Assembly (NCBI GenBank): GCA_900544285.1
Contig: UQUT01000001.1
Span: 248,001-312,000 of the forward strand
DNA length: 64,000 nt
From: an uncultured Eubacterium sp.
GTDB lineage: Bacteria > Bacillota > Clostridia > Oscillospirales > CAG-272
Direction: 5' to 3'
The first letter of the stretch is position 1. Each line of letters starts with the position of its first letter. Below, one piece after another: positions 8,471 to 17,557 of the stretch. Both the position numbers and the translations under genes were made by a program. Below the pieces are notes generated by a model. It did not search any database. It was given only the letters and a program-made list of their open reading frames with translations, and was not told where the DNA came from.

Positions 8471-8499
8471 GATTATATCATATATTTTCGCCCATTGCA
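8471..8499 (-). promoter_or_regulatory. SigA-type promoter of rpsB-tsf
   Basis: Minus strand TTGCAA, 17-bp spacer, TATAAT, preceded by A/T-rich sequence. Confidence 0.75.
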
Positions 8500-8581
8500 A
8501 GAGTTTTTTACATTTTTTGCGACATATTTTTTTGTCTGCTCCCCACAACCGAAAAACCGGATAAATAAGCCGAAGGTTATA

Positions 8582-8610
8582 TTGACTTTATCGGCGAAAT
8601 ACTGTAAAAT
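8582..8610 (+). promoter_or_regulatory. SigA-type promoter of the 8653 lipoprotein
   Basis: TTGACT, 17-bp spacer, TAAAAT, about 42 bases before the start codon. Confidence 0.7.
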
Positions 8611-8652
8611 AAATACACGCTTACAACCGTTTTACAAAAAGGAGAATGCCAT

Positions 8653-9600
8653 ATGAAAAAATCAATCACTCTTTTGCTCGCGGCGATTATGATTTTTGCG
8701 GTGATTTTTATCACTGCGTGTGAAGACAAGCATACCGTCCCGCCCGTGCTCACCGTAAGCACCTCAAGCAATGAAAAATCTCCCGAAACCACAACAAAAG
8801 AAAATGACGGAACCACAGTGCCTTTCACAAAAGAAGCCGTCGAAAGCAGCCATCCTCAAAAAACCGTTTATTACAGAGACGACGGAACCATAAGCTCCGA
8901 ACACGAATACAACGAAAAGGGCTATGTAATCTCCGAAACGCTATACGATACGAACGGCAAGAAAGCCAGGTACAGAGCCTATCTCGGCACGGGCGTTGAA
9001 AACGATTCAACGCTTACCGAGGAAATCCGTTATGACATGCTTAACGGCGAGGAGACATATCATCATAAATACGAATATGACTCAAACGGCAGATTGATAA
9101 AGGATACGGCGATTCCCGGCGCTTCAATGACATATGAATATGACGAAAACGGCAGAGTCATCCGCCGCAGCACGATTTTGTCGGACGGCTCGCTGAAGGA
9201 TTACTACATAATCGAGTATACTGCCGTCGGAAGAAAAGAAAGCAGATACAGCTGGGAAGGCGTCCTTTGGCGCACAACGGAATATTCCGGCGAAAAGATC
9301 AAATCTTCCGTATCATACAGATATATCGGCACGAACATAAGCTCATACACCGTGTGCGAATATAATTCAAGCGGTAGAACAACAAAAGAAACAAATTATG
9401 ACGCAAACGGCACGGAGCGCAGCTTTTCCGAATACGAATACAACGAAAACGGATTCAAGACATTTACGCGCCACTACAAAGCCGGTGCGCTCGATTATGT
9501 GTTCGAATTCCCCGGTAAAGAGCATGGAGAGGATTATATAAAGAAAACGGAATACAATCCCGACGGCAGCGTCCGTATCGTCGTTTATCCCCGTCATTAA
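8653..9600 (+). CDS. Lipoprotein with YD/RHS-like repeats
   Basis: Predicted exported lipoprotein of 315 residues: Lys-Lys start, hydrophobic segment and a lipobox ending FITAC (Cys 24), then a Thr/Ser-rich linker. The rest is built of imperfect units of the type YEYDSNGRLIKDT, YEYDENGRVIRRS and YEYNENGFKTFTRH, which resemble the YD repeats of RHS and wall-associated proteins and MORN-like antitoxin repeats. There is no RHS core cysteine protease motif and no toxin tail, so this looks like a stand-alone surface beta-sheet protein rather than a polymorphic toxin. It has its own promoter, and is convergent with ylmC. Function unknown. Confidence 0.8.
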   Translation: MKKSITLLLAAIMIFAVIFITACEDKHTVPPVLTVSTSSNEKSPETTTKENDGTTVPFTKEAVESSHPQKTVYYRDDGTISSEHEYNEKGYVISETLYDTNGKKARYRAYLGTGVENDSTLTEEIRYDMLNGEETYHHKYEYDSNGRLIKDTAIPGASMTYEYDENGRVIRRSTILSDGSLKDYYIIEYTAVGRKESRYSWEGVLWRTTEYSGEKIKSSVSYRYIGTNISSYTVCEYNSSGRTTKETNYDANGTERSFSEYEYNENGFKTFTRHYKAGALDYVFEFPGKEHGEDYIKKTEYNPDGSVRIVVYPRH

Positions 9601-9607
9601 AGCAAAT

Positions 9608-9886
9608 TTATTTTTTCTTTTTGTTTTTGCAGGCGAATTTTTCGTAAAGCTCGGGGCTGACGCTGACAAGCACTGCGTCCTCCCCGAAGCACTGTATTTT
9701 GTCCCATGGAATTATAAGCTCCTCGCATTTGCCGAAGCCGAACACACGGCAATCGAAAAGGACGACTATCGCCGTCACCGAGCCGAGCGCGGCGTTTATC
9801 TCGACGTCGAAAATATATCCGAGCCGCCGCCCGTCGCAAACGTTTATAACCTCTTTATCTCTCAGACTGTTTATACTGCACCCCAT
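9608..9886 (-). CDS. YlmC/YmxH-family PRC-barrel sporulation protein
   Basis: 92-residue PRC-barrel protein of the YlmC/YmxH family, found in spore-forming Bacillota. It starts MGCSINSLRDKEVINVCDGRRLGYIFDVE-type sequence (the conserved LRDKEVINV and GRRLG turn) and has IIPWDKIQCFGEDAVLV near the C-terminus, then a poly-Lys tail. A GGGAGG ribosome site precedes ATG. The upstream region (9941-9968) fits a mother-cell SigE-type promoter rather than SigA. The biochemical role of this family is not established. Confidence 0.85.
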   Translation of the reverse strand: MGCSINSLRDKEVINVCDGRRLGYIFDVEINAALGSVTAIVVLFDCRVFGFGKCEELIIPWDKIQCFGEDAVLVSVSPELYEKFACKNKKKK

Positions 9887-9940
9887 ATTTTCCTCCCGTG
9901 ACGGTGTTATTTTCCGTCATTTTGTGTGTGATATTTGTAT

Positions 9941-9968
9941 ATTATATGCCCCGCCGGCAGAAAATATC
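9941..9968 (-). promoter_or_regulatory. SigE-like sporulation promoter of ylmC/ymxH
   Basis: Minus strand GATATT, 14-bp spacer, CATATAAT, close to the SigE/SigK pattern (ATATT, 13-15 bp, CATAnnnT). No SigA -35 element fits the same -10. The leader also holds an inverted repeat TGACGG/CCGTCA at 9899-9919. Confidence 0.5.
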
Positions 9969-10041
9969 GCCAAAAATACGTCCGGAAAGTATGTCCGGTT
10001 TGTAAAGATTGAAAAATCCTGAAAATTTTTTCTTTTTTCTA

Positions 10042-10070
10042 TTGTAAAACGCGCGGCTTTAAGTTAAAAT
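10042..10070 (+). promoter_or_regulatory. SigA-type promoter of gap
   Basis: TTGTAA, 17-bp spacer, TAAAAT; about 65 bases of leader before the start codon. Confidence 0.65.
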
Positions 10071-10140
10071 AGAGGTGTATGGAAAAGTATTTCCACAGCA
10101 ATTTCAAGAAAAATCTAAATTTTCACGGAGGATTTTTATC

Positions 10141-11211
10141 ATGGCAGTAAAAGTTGCTATCAACGGTTTCGGCAGAATCGGTCGTCTCGCATTCAGACAG
10201 ATGTTCGGCGCGGAGGGTTACGAAATAGTAGCCATCAACGACCTCACAAGCCCCGCAATGCTTGCTCATCTTCTCAAGTATGACACGGCTCAGGGCGGAT
10301 ACTGCGGCAAAATCGGCGAAAACACACACACGGTTTCTTCAAAGGAACCCGTACTTGCAGAGGACGGCAAGACAGTTGTTACTCCCGGCTCCATCACGGT
10401 AGACGGCAAGGAAATCACAATCTATGCTATGCCCAAGGCTCAGGACCTTCCCTGGAAGGCTCTCGACGTTGACGTAGTTCTCGAATGCACGGGCTTCTAT
10501 TGCTCAAAGGCTAAATCTCAGGCTCATATCGACGCAGGCGCAAAGAAAGTCGTTATCTCCGCTCCCGCGGGCAACGACCTTCCCACAATCGTATTCAGCG
10601 TAAACGAAGGCACTCTTACAAAAGAGGACACAATAATTTCCGCTGCTTCCTGCACGACAAACTGCCTCGCTCCCATGGCTAAGGCTCTCAACGATTACGC
10701 TCCCATCCAGAGCGGTATCATGAGCACTATCCACGCTTACACGGGCGACCAGATGATTCTTGACGGTCCTCACAGAAAGGGCGACCTCAGAAGAGCAAGA
10801 GCAGGCGCTGCAAACATCGTTCCTAACTCCACAGGCGCAGCTAAGGCTATCGGTCTCGTTATCCCCGAACTCAACGGCAAGCTCATAGGCTCCGCACAGA
10901 GAGTTCCCGTTCCGACAGGCTCCACAACAATTCTTACGGCTGTTGTCAAGGGCAAGGACGTAACAAAGGACGGCATCAACGCCGCTATGAAGGCTGCTTC
11001 TTCCGCTTCCTTCGGTTACAACGAAGACCCCATCGTCTCCTCCGACGTTATCGGTATGAGATTCGGTTCTCTCTTTGATGCTACACAGACAATGGTTTCC
11101 AAGATTGACGACGACACATATCAGGTTCAGGTTGTTTCTTGGTACGACAACGAAAACTCCTATACAAGCCAGATGGTTCGTACAATCAAGTATTTCGCAG
11201 AACTCAACTAA
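10141..11211 (+). CDS. gap: Glyceraldehyde-3-phosphate dehydrogenase, type I
   Basis: NAD-dependent glycolytic GAPDH, 356 residues. ATG 10141 has a strong ribosome site (CACGGAGGA) and the canonical [21 protein letters not shown]-terminus; the open frame from 10075 is untranslated leader. The catalytic motif [10 protein letters not shown] contains the active-site Cys, with the partner His in [10 protein letters not shown]. Sequence is somewhat longer than the usual 335 residues owing to small insertions in the first half. Codon use is that of a highly expressed gene. It stands alone, between its own promoter and terminator, with no pgk or tpi beside it. Confidence 0.97.
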   Translation: MAVKVAINGFGRIGRLAFRQMFGAEGYEIVAINDLTSPAMLAHLLKYDTAQGGYCGKIGENTHTVSSKEPVLAEDGKTVVTPGSITVDGKEITIYAMPKAQDLPWKALDVDVVLECTGFYCSKAKSQAHIDAGAKKVVISAPAGNDLPTIVFSVNEGTLTKEDTIISAASCTTNCLAPMAKALNDYAPIQSGIMSTIHAYTGDQMILDGPHRKGDLRRARAGAANIVPNSTGAAKAIGLVIPELNGKLIGSAQRVPVPTGSTTILTAVVKGKDVTKDGINAAMKAASSASFGYNEDPIVSSDVIGMRFGSLFDATQTMVSKIDDDTYQVQVVSWYDNENSYTSQMVRTIKYFAELN

Positions 11212-11226
11212 GCACACGAACAAAGC

Positions 11227-11256
11227 AAAAGGCTCTCTTTTCGGGAGCCTTTTTTA
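11227..11256 (+). terminator. Intrinsic terminator after gap
   Basis: AAAAGGCTC pairs with GAGCCTTTT, followed by further T residues. Confidence 0.85.
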
Positions 11257-11277
11257 TATTTGTTTACACAAAACATA

Positions 11278-11306
11278 TTGAAAAAATCTTTCATCTGTAA
11301 TATAAT
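11278..11306 (+). promoter_or_regulatory. SigA-type promoter of the AraM-like operon
   Basis: TTGAAA, 17-bp spacer, TATAAT, 34 bases before the start codon. Confidence 0.75.
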
Positions 11307-11339
11307 AAGGCGAATATAAAATCCACGGAGGAAACTGAA

Positions 11340-12683
11340 ATGGAAAAGCAAAGAATAACAGAGCTTCTTGAGCGCGGCAGCTTTGACTGCAAATGCGGTC
11401 GCCATCACGATGCAAAAATAAAAGACGTATTTATCTCTTCGGGCGCGATATCAAACATTCCCGCAATGCTCGAAAAATACGGCTGCAAAAAGGCTTTCGT
11501 CCTTGCGGATGAAAACACGTATGATGCTGCGGGAGATGCGGTCATCGCCGAAATCAAAAAGAGCGGTCTTCCCTATTCGCTTTACGTCATGGGCAAAGAG
11601 CGCATAGAACCGGATGAACACGCTGTCGGCTCGGTGCTCCTGCATTACGATGCGTCCTGCAATCTTCTCGTCTGCATAGGCAGCGGCGTTATAAACGATA
11701 TAGGCAAAATCATAGCCGAAACGGCGCACATCCCGTCCATTATCGTCGGCACGGCGCCCTCTATGGACGGCTACGGTTCGGGAACCTCGTCCGTCATCAG
11801 AGACAATCTGAAAGTCTCGGTTGACAGTCATTGCCCCGACGTCGTTATAGGTGACCTTGACGTCCTCTGCAAAGCTCCGATGAGGATGATTCAGTCCGGC
11901 ATAGGCGATATGATTGCAAAATACATAAGCATATGCGAATGGCGCATTTCTCATATAATCAACGGCGAATATTACTGCGACGAAATCGCGGGACTTATAA
12001 TAGAAGCACTGGACAAGGTTGTAAAAAACATCGGCGGAGTTCAGAGCCGCGACAAAGAAGCAATAAGCTCCATAATGGAGGGAATGGTTCTCTCTGGCAT
12101 AGCCGCAAACTATGCCCTTGTATCACGTCCCGTTTCGGGAATGGAGCATTATTTTTCCCATGTCTGGGATATGCGCGGTGTTGAATTCGGTACGCCCTTT
12201 GATTTTCACGGAATCCAGTGCGGCATAGGCACAATAGATTCTCTCCGTGTTTATGAGGAGATAAAGAAAATCAAGCCGGACAAGGAAAAAGCCCTTGCTT
12301 ACGCAAAGAAGTTCAATTATGAAGAATGGAAAAAATTCCTTTATGCGAACCTCGGCAAGGGTGCCGACGCAATGGTTGCAAACGAAGCAAAGGAGCATAA
12401 ATATGATGTCGAAGCGCACGCAAAGCGTCTTGACGTTATAATTGAAAAATGGGATGAAATTCTCGCCGTCATAGATACCCTGCCCTCATCGGAAGCGGTG
12501 ACGGCTATGCTGAAAATTGCCGGCGCACCGACAACCGTCGAAGAAATAAACGTAACAAAAGAGGCAGAGAGAAACGCCTTCCTTATCACAAAGGACATAA
12601 GAGACAAATACATCGGGTCAAGACTTCTTTGGGATCTCGGCGAGCTTGACGAAGTCTGCGATAAGCTCTTCCCCTTAAAATAA
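11340..12683 (+). CDS. sn-glycerol-1-phosphate dehydrogenase (AraM/EgsA type)
   Basis: Iron/zinc-type dehydrogenase related to bacterial AraM and archaeal EgsA, which reduce dihydroxyacetone phosphate to sn-glycerol-1-phosphate. 447 residues; a short N-terminal CKCGRHH segment precedes the Rossmann part with the nucleotide motif CIGSGVINDIGK and the conserved GTAPSMDGYGSG loop. Metal-binding His/Asp candidates are in SGIGDMIAKY, GMEHYFSH and FDFHGIQCGIG. In Bacilli AraM makes heptaprenylglyceryl phosphate precursors or serves arabinan use; which applies here is unknown. It shares an operon with a TIM-barrel isomerase 20 bases downstream. Confidence 0.88.
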   Translation: MEKQRITELLERGSFDCKCGRHHDAKIKDVFISSGAISNIPAMLEKYGCKKAFVLADENTYDAAGDAVIAEIKKSGLPYSLYVMGKERIEPDEHAVGSVLLHYDASCNLLVCIGSGVINDIGKIIAETAHIPSIIVGTAPSMDGYGSGTSSVIRDNLKVSVDSHCPDVVIGDLDVLCKAPMRMIQSGIGDMIAKYISICEWRISHIINGEYYCDEIAGLIIEALDKVVKNIGGVQSRDKEAISSIMEGMVLSGIAANYALVSRPVSGMEHYFSHVWDMRGVEFGTPFDFHGIQCGIGTIDSLRVYEEIKKIKPDKEKALAYAKKFNYEEWKKFLYANLGKGADAMVANEAKEHKYDVEAHAKRLDVIIEKWDEILAVIDTLPSSEAVTAMLKIAGAPTTVEEINVTKEAERNAFLITKDIRDKYIGSRLLWDLGELDEVCDKLFPLK

Positions 12684-12703
12684 ACAAGTCAAAGGAGATA
12701 AAA

Positions 12704-13642
12704 ATGAAAATCTGCGTTCAGACAAACCCCATGGTTCCCAGATACGGAGTCGACAAGGGCTTTGAAATCATCAAGGCGGCAGGATTTGACGGCGTCGACT
12801 TCAATTTTGACTCATACTGCACCTATAACGATATGATTGAATGCAAAATTCCCGATATCTTCACAGATGAGGCAAAAAAAGAAGCTCTTATCGAAGATAT
12901 GATTGCGTCAAGCAAAAAGCACGGGATTGAAATTCATCAGTGTCATGCGCCGTTTCCCTCATATATAAAAGACAAACCGGAAGCAAACGAGACAATCCTT
13001 GAAGCACTCAAGGTGTCTGTTGAAATATGCGGAAGAGTGGGATGTAAAATTCTCGTCGTTCATCCAGCCTTCAACGGCAGCGCAAGATATCCGACAAGGC
13101 GCAGCGAGGAATGGCAGTGGTCGATGGATATGTACACGGCACTCATTCCGAGCCTCAAAAAATACGGCGTCACCTGCTGTCTTGAAAATATGTGGGGGCA
13201 GGACTGGATAACGAAAAAGATATATTCCGCTATCTGCTCCGACATTCCGGAGGCTTGCGTTTATATCGATAAGCTCAACGAAATCGCAGGCGAAAAGCTC
13301 TTCGGCTTCTGCCTGGACACAGGCCACCTCAATCTTCTCGGACTCGACCCCGCATTCGCCATGGAGCAGCTCGGCGACAGACTTGTTACGCTTCACATTC
13401 ACGATGTAAGCTGCACGCAGGATTCGCATGTCTGCCCCTATATCGGCGTTGTCGGTTGGGAAAGATTTATAACCGGCTTGAAGGACTGCGGCTATAACGG
13501 CGCACTCAGCTTTGAAACGGCGAATATGATAATCGAGCTTTTCAAGCCGTATGAGCTGATGATTCCCGCTCTGCACATGGTTTACGAGGTCGGCAGATAT
13601 TTCGACGACAGAATAAGCGGAAAAATACCGGAATTTCATTGA
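12704..13642 (+). CDS. Sugar phosphate isomerase/epimerase-like TIM barrel (AP endonuclease 2 fold)
   Basis: 312-residue protein of the xylose-isomerase-like TIM-barrel superfamily (PF01261). Strand-end metal ligands typical of the family are visible: EIHQCHAPF, ILVVHPAF, CLENMWG (Glu), GFCLDTGHLN (Asp-His), LHIHDV (His) and LSFETANM (Glu). This set suggests an active divalent-metal isomerase or epimerase. No signal peptide; cytoplasmic. It is co-transcribed with the AraM-like dehydrogenase and closed by a bidirectional terminator shared with the convergent rhamnosidase, suggesting a small sugar-phosphate pathway; substrate unknown. Confidence 0.88.
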   Translation: MKICVQTNPMVPRYGVDKGFEIIKAAGFDGVDFNFDSYCTYNDMIECKIPDIFTDEAKKEALIEDMIASSKKHGIEIHQCHAPFPSYIKDKPEANETILEALKVSVEICGRVGCKILVVHPAFNGSARYPTRRSEEWQWSMDMYTALIPSLKKYGVTCCLENMWGQDWITKKIYSAICSDIPEACVYIDKLNEIAGEKLFGFCLDTGHLNLLGLDPAFAMEQLGDRLVTLHIHDVSCTQDSHVCPYIGVVGWERFITGLKDCGYNGALSFETANMIIELFKPYELMIPALHMVYEVGRYFDDRISGKIPEFH

Positions 13643-13647
13643 AAGAC

Positions 13648-13685
13648 AAAAACTCTTCGGCTGTGTGCCGAAGAGTTTTTTTGTT
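13648..13685. terminator. Bidirectional terminator between isomerase and rhamnosidase
   Basis: AAACTCTTCGGC, loop TGTGT, GCCGAAGAGTTT; T-run on the plus strand and A-run on the other side. Confidence 0.88.
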
Positions 13686-16568
13686 TTATTTTTCAACCCT
13701 TTTACATTCCGCCGGAGCGTGACAAACGATATCCGTTTCTCCGTTTTCGTCAACTGTCCATTTTATCTGGATATCGCCGTACGGCGTCGGAACATGACCG
13801 TATGCTTTTGTTATTCCGCATGGGTGCGGCGCAACCGTAAATTCCGTATATGCCGGCTTTACGGGCTTTATGCCGAGCACCTCCTCCGTTATGAATACCG
13901 CCGGCGACGCGCTCCATGCGTGTGCCGCACTTCTCCCCCATTCACCGTTTTTCATACGGAACGCCTCAACACAGTTTTTGAGTCCGTCGTCAATCATTGC
14001 GCCCCAGTCACGACGGATAACTCCGAGTGCAATGTCATAAAAACCGAGCTTATAAAGCGCGCGGAGCGTATAGTAAAGGAAAAACGGCGTGCCTATCCCG
14101 ACGAGCGTTTTCCTTTGATTGGGCATTACATTTGCAGGCGTACCGGAAACATAATTCCCGTCCTTTACGGAGTCAAGCAATATTTTCTTGCAGTATCCCG
14201 CGCGCTCGCCGTCCGCGCAGTCATAAAGCAATGCAAAGGTATTGGTCTGCGCACTGACCCTCGAAAGCGACGTATAGTCGTCAAAAGAGAGTATTTCCCT
14301 GCTTTTTTCGGTGCAGAAGCGGACATATTCTTTATAAGCATATTCGTCACGCACGGTGTCGACATAGGCGTGCTCGCCGTCATCCCAGCAATAAGCGTTT
14401 ACGGCGTCACGATAGGCGCGGCTTTTTTCTCTGTAAAATTCCGCCTTTTCCGCATTTCCGATAAGCTCGTGCATTTTCGCCGCCGACGCAAGCGCACCGG
14501 AAAGCATCATATTGTTCGCCGTTACCTCGCCGCAAGGCATAAGGTCATTGTCAGCCCACTCTATGAGATTCCACGCGCCGTCTATCGAAAGAAGTCCTCT
14601 GTCATTTGTCTGAATAAAGAATCGATTGAAACACTCGTCAAGGTCGCGGAGGTTCTTCTCCGTATTTTCGCCTTTTCCGAAATGCATAAAGTGACTTACA
14701 ACCTGCTCTGCCCACGAAAGCGACCATATCGGTATTCCGCCCTCGGGGAACGTCGGAAAGCAGGCGCAGACTATGTTTTTCTTTGCAAGAAAGCGAGGAT
14801 TGTTCGTCCTGTAAACACGGCGAACGCCGTCATCCGTCGAATCACCTATCATATCAAGGTATCTTTCATCGAACTCACGTTCCCCGAAGCACGTCATATT
14901 GACCTCCGCCGTGACCGCCGCGTCACCAACCCAGACATTCTGCTCACAGCCGGGACAGTCAACATACGAATCCAGCATACAGCTTTTTGCCGTATCGACG
15001 GAAATTTTATAAATATCGCAGAGACGCTTGTCATCGGAAACGAAATCTCCCGCCGGCTCCGCCGGATAACGGGTTTCGGTCATATCCGCGGAATACAGCT
15101 TTATCTCGCTCTCGCACGGCGGAAAATACAGCGCAAGATAACGAAAGCCTCTCTTTCTGTTTGAAAGGAAATGCGTTCTTCCCTCCGCGCACATAACACT
15201 GCCGCACGAGCCTGTTCCCATATATCTGATACCGCTTTCGGTTATCATTTCAAACGTCATAAACCCTATTTCGGTGCCCTGCGGAGCGGTTACGTCAAAG
15301 CCGACAAGACCGACCCTTTCAGAGCCGTAATCAAGAATAAGCTCTGCGCCGAGCGTCGACGGCGAAATGACCGTTGCTCCGCCCGAGTGCGCTCCGTCCG
15401 GATTTGTAATCCCGCGTGGCTCCGCAAGCTCCGTGCGAGGTGAGGCGCTTGCGAGTTTTTTGTCGCAGAAACCGTCCGAAACGGATATATATTCTCTCAT
15501 TTTTATCCTGCTGAGAAGCGAAAACGGCGCCGTATTTGCAACTATTCTCATCTCCGGCAGACTTTCAAAATCATTTGTGTGAAGTATTTTCAGCACTTCA
15601 TCCGGCATGACGACTGTTTTTTTCGGCTCGTTCCAAGGGTAAACCATACCCCTCTTTTCTTTTGCCACTCTGCAAAGCGCCCATTTTCCGCCGATAGGAG
15701 AGACAATTTCAAAGCCTTTTCCGCAAATTCTGATTGATACGGTCCATTCGGAAAGCACGGTTATAAGATGGCTTCCTGCCGAAAGAATAATTTTTTCGTC
15801 TGTTTTTATGTCCTCTCCGTCTATGCAGACGCCCCTTGCGCCTATCGCACGGACAATTATTCCGCAATCCTCTACACAAATTATGTTGCTTGCAAAAATA
15901 CAGTAATTTCCGTCGCCGCAGAGGTCGGTTTCATATCCCTTTTCATCGGAAAAGGCTTCCGCCGCTATGACTGCATGCGGACTGTAAACCGTTCTCGTCT
16001 GCGCCTTTTGTCTGCTCTGAACAAGCTCCGTAAACGGCTCCGAAACGGCAACGGCGGTTTTTATATTGCCGGAATGAACACTGTCGGACGGAGAAAAGAC
16101 GTCGTCAAGCGCGGCATCGAAATTCTCGGCGTAATTTGAAAGAGTATAGGTCATCGGGGCAATTACGGCTTTATACGGTCTTGTCTTCCATGAAAGCGAC
16201 GCAAATTCGCCGTCGATCAAAAGCTCAAGCGAAAATCCGGAGCGTTTTTCCTCGCCGGTTTCGCACGCAACGACGATTATATCGTTGTTCCCCTCCGAAA
16301 GATAATCGGTGACGTCAAGCACCTCATATGCACGGCGGAAAATATACGAACGGATTGAATATTCCGTACAGAATTCCCCCCCGATATACACTCTGAAATA
16401 TTCCGCGCCGAAAATATAAAGCTCTGCATTTTCGGGCTTTTTTTCACAATTGACGGACGAGATGTAAATGCTCCATTCGCCGTTTGTCGCCCCTTCGCGC
16501 ACATAGCGCAGAGCGCCCGCCGGATATTCTCTTTTTTCGGATATTACTTTTGCGGTGCTTATGTTCAT
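13686..16568 (-). CDS. GH78-like alpha-L-rhamnosidase (divergent active-site motif)
   Basis: Large 960-residue glycoside hydrolase of the GH78 type, expected to release terminal alpha-L-rhamnose. Beta-sandwich N-terminal domains (about 1-530, with WSIYISSVNCEKK and GAEYFRVYIGGE) precede an (alpha/alpha)6 barrel. The family's general-acid region, usually DCPxREKxGWxGD, reads DCPGCEQNVWVGDA here: Asp, Glu and the Trp-x-Gly-Asp are kept but the Arg-Glu-Lys core is changed. ISIDGAWNLIEWADND-type sequence follows in the barrel. There is no signal peptide, so it should act on imported oligosaccharides. Ribosome site GGAGG, promoter at 16601-16629. Substrate could be another deoxy-sugar. Confidence 0.82.
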   Translation of the reverse strand: MNISTAKVISEKREYPAGALRYVREGATNGEWSIYISSVNCEKKPENAELYIFGAEYFRVYIGGEFCTEYSIRSYIFRRAYEVLDVTDYLSEGNNDIIVVACETGEEKRSGFSLELLIDGEFASLSWKTRPYKAVIAPMTYTLSNYAENFDAALDDVFSPSDSVHSGNIKTAVAVSEPFTELVQSRQKAQTRTVYSPHAVIAAEAFSDEKGYETDLCGDGNYCIFASNIICVEDCGIIVRAIGARGVCIDGEDIKTDEKIILSAGSHLITVLSEWTVSIRICGKGFEIVSPIGGKWALCRVAKEKRGMVYPWNEPKKTVVMPDEVLKILHTNDFESLPEMRIVANTAPFSLLSRIKMREYISVSDGFCDKKLASASPRTELAEPRGITNPDGAHSGGATVISPSTLGAELILDYGSERVGLVGFDVTAPQGTEIGFMTFEMITESGIRYMGTGSCGSVMCAEGRTHFLSNRKRGFRYLALYFPPCESEIKLYSADMTETRYPAEPAGDFVSDDKRLCDIYKISVDTAKSCMLDSYVDCPGCEQNVWVGDAAVTAEVNMTCFGEREFDERYLDMIGDSTDDGVRRVYRTNNPRFLAKKNIVCACFPTFPEGGIPIWSLSWAEQVVSHFMHFGKGENTEKNLRDLDECFNRFFIQTNDRGLLSIDGAWNLIEWADNDLMPCGEVTANNMMLSGALASAAKMHELIGNAEKAEFYREKSRAYRDAVNAYCWDDGEHAYVDTVRDEYAYKEYVRFCTEKSREILSFDDYTSLSRVSAQTNTFALLYDCADGERAGYCKKILLDSVKDGNYVSGTPANVMPNQRKTLVGIGTPFFLYYTLRALYKLGFYDIALGVIRRDWGAMIDDGLKNCVEAFRMKNGEWGRSAAHAWSASPAVFITEEVLGIKPVKPAYTEFTVAPHPCGITKAYGHVPTPYGDIQIKWTVDENGETDIVCHAPAECKRVEK

Positions 16569-16600
16569 AAAACATTCCTCCGTTCCGCTTATTCAAGGAG

Positions 16601-16629
16601 ATTGTACCACAAAAGGGAGAGAAAATCAA
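16601..16629 (-). promoter_or_regulatory. SigA-type promoter of the first GH78 gene
   Basis: Minus strand TTGATT, 17-bp spacer, TACAAT. Confidence 0.7.
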
Positions 16630-16632
16630 CAT

Positions 16633-16656
16633 AAAAATCCCCGCCGAAGCGGGGAT
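16633..16656 (-). terminator. Intrinsic terminator after the 16684 membrane protein gene
   Basis: ATCCCCGC, loop CGAA, GCGGGGAT; the A-run at 16633-16637 is the U-tract on the minus strand. It lies directly upstream of the first GH78 promoter. Confidence 0.8.
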
Positions 16657-16683
16657 AATAAATATAATTCGTTTAACCGTAAG

Positions 16684-17472
16684 TTATGACGAAGCTATCA
16701 ACGTGTACAATACATAAACATCGTTGTCAACCTTATACAGAATTTTTATATACCCTGCCATTTCAGAAAGCTCCGGCTTGTCAATACCGTGCAGCCCGCC
16801 ATAGTCAAGCATATAATATCCGCTTGCATTATTCACATCAGAAGTCTCATCCGAAAAGTCATAACTGACTGATACCGATGAATATTCCGAAGGGAGAATA
16901 TCAGCGCCGGGCAACCTCACCATACCGAGATACTCTCCGACTTTCTCCAAATTCTTGATTGACGGAATACCGTCAAATTCAACAACCGGAATATCCGTTT
17001 TGATACACTTTTCTTTTGACACACCGTTATTATCATATGCTATATGCTGACTGTAAACCGTGTCTTTTTTCGACTTTCCATAAACCGAAACCATATCAAA
17101 ATCAAAAGTGAATTCTCCCGTATCGGCGCGATATGTAAATTCAAAGCGTGAAATCCTCGTATCTTCTTTATTTTGTGAAACCTTCCTGTTTGCAACCGAG
17201 AATGCGTCATCAAAATAAGTGTCCATATATCTGAGAACTTCCGGAGTGAGCGGTTGGAGCTTGGTTCTCTTTGCCGGTTTGCTCCGGTTATAAGAAATCA
17301 GCATTGCAATGCAAGTCGCCGTCAGAACAACGACAAGTGCCGCCGCAATCACAAGAAAAACCGTTTTTCCTTTCTTGCATTTTACAGCGCATATTATCAA
17401 AGCGATAATCGCACAAGCCAAAACCGATAGCAATATTATGCTGACGACAAATGCTATATTCCCCTGTGACAT
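16684..17472 (-). CDS. Unknown membrane-anchored protein
   Basis: 262 residues, not recognised. Two transmembrane helices lie at the N-terminus (about 8-28 and 36-58, separated by CAVKCKKGK), followed by an extracytoplasmic domain of about 200 residues with mixed beta strands and no cysteine pair or catalytic motif I can name. AGGAGG lies 13 bases before the ATG, rather far. It is the last gene of a leftward unit after a short ORF (18231-18332) and a secreted protein (17558-18139), and is followed by a terminator. Possibly a partner of the secreted protein; that is inference. Confidence 0.72.
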   Translation of the reverse strand: MSQGNIAFVVSIILLSVLACAIIALIICAVKCKKGKTVFLVIAAALVVVLTATCIAMLISYNRSKPAKRTKLQPLTPEVLRYMDTYFDDAFSVANRKVSQNKEDTRISRFEFTYRADTGEFTFDFDMVSVYGKSKKDTVYSQHIAYDNNGVSKEKCIKTDIPVVEFDGIPSIKNLEKVGEYLGMVRLPGADILPSEYSSVSVSYDFSDETSDVNNASGYYMLDYGGLHGIDKPELSEMAGYIKILYKVDNDVYVLYTLIASS

Positions 17473-17557
17473 ATATCAGAACCATCCTCCTACGATCAAT
17501 TCGTTTTCTTGATTGATCAGTCTATCAAAACGTTTGCACGGAAACCTCGGGTGAGAC

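Noticed and set aside
8653..9600. Polymorphic RHS toxin.
   Set aside because: The YD-like repeats lack the RHS core motif, there is no C-terminal toxin domain, and the protein is only 315 residues with a lipobox.
13665..15164. A 499-codon plus-strand frame across the first GH78 gene.
   Set aside because: Antisense of a clear GH78 coding sequence; composition and absence of start signals mark it as a shadow.
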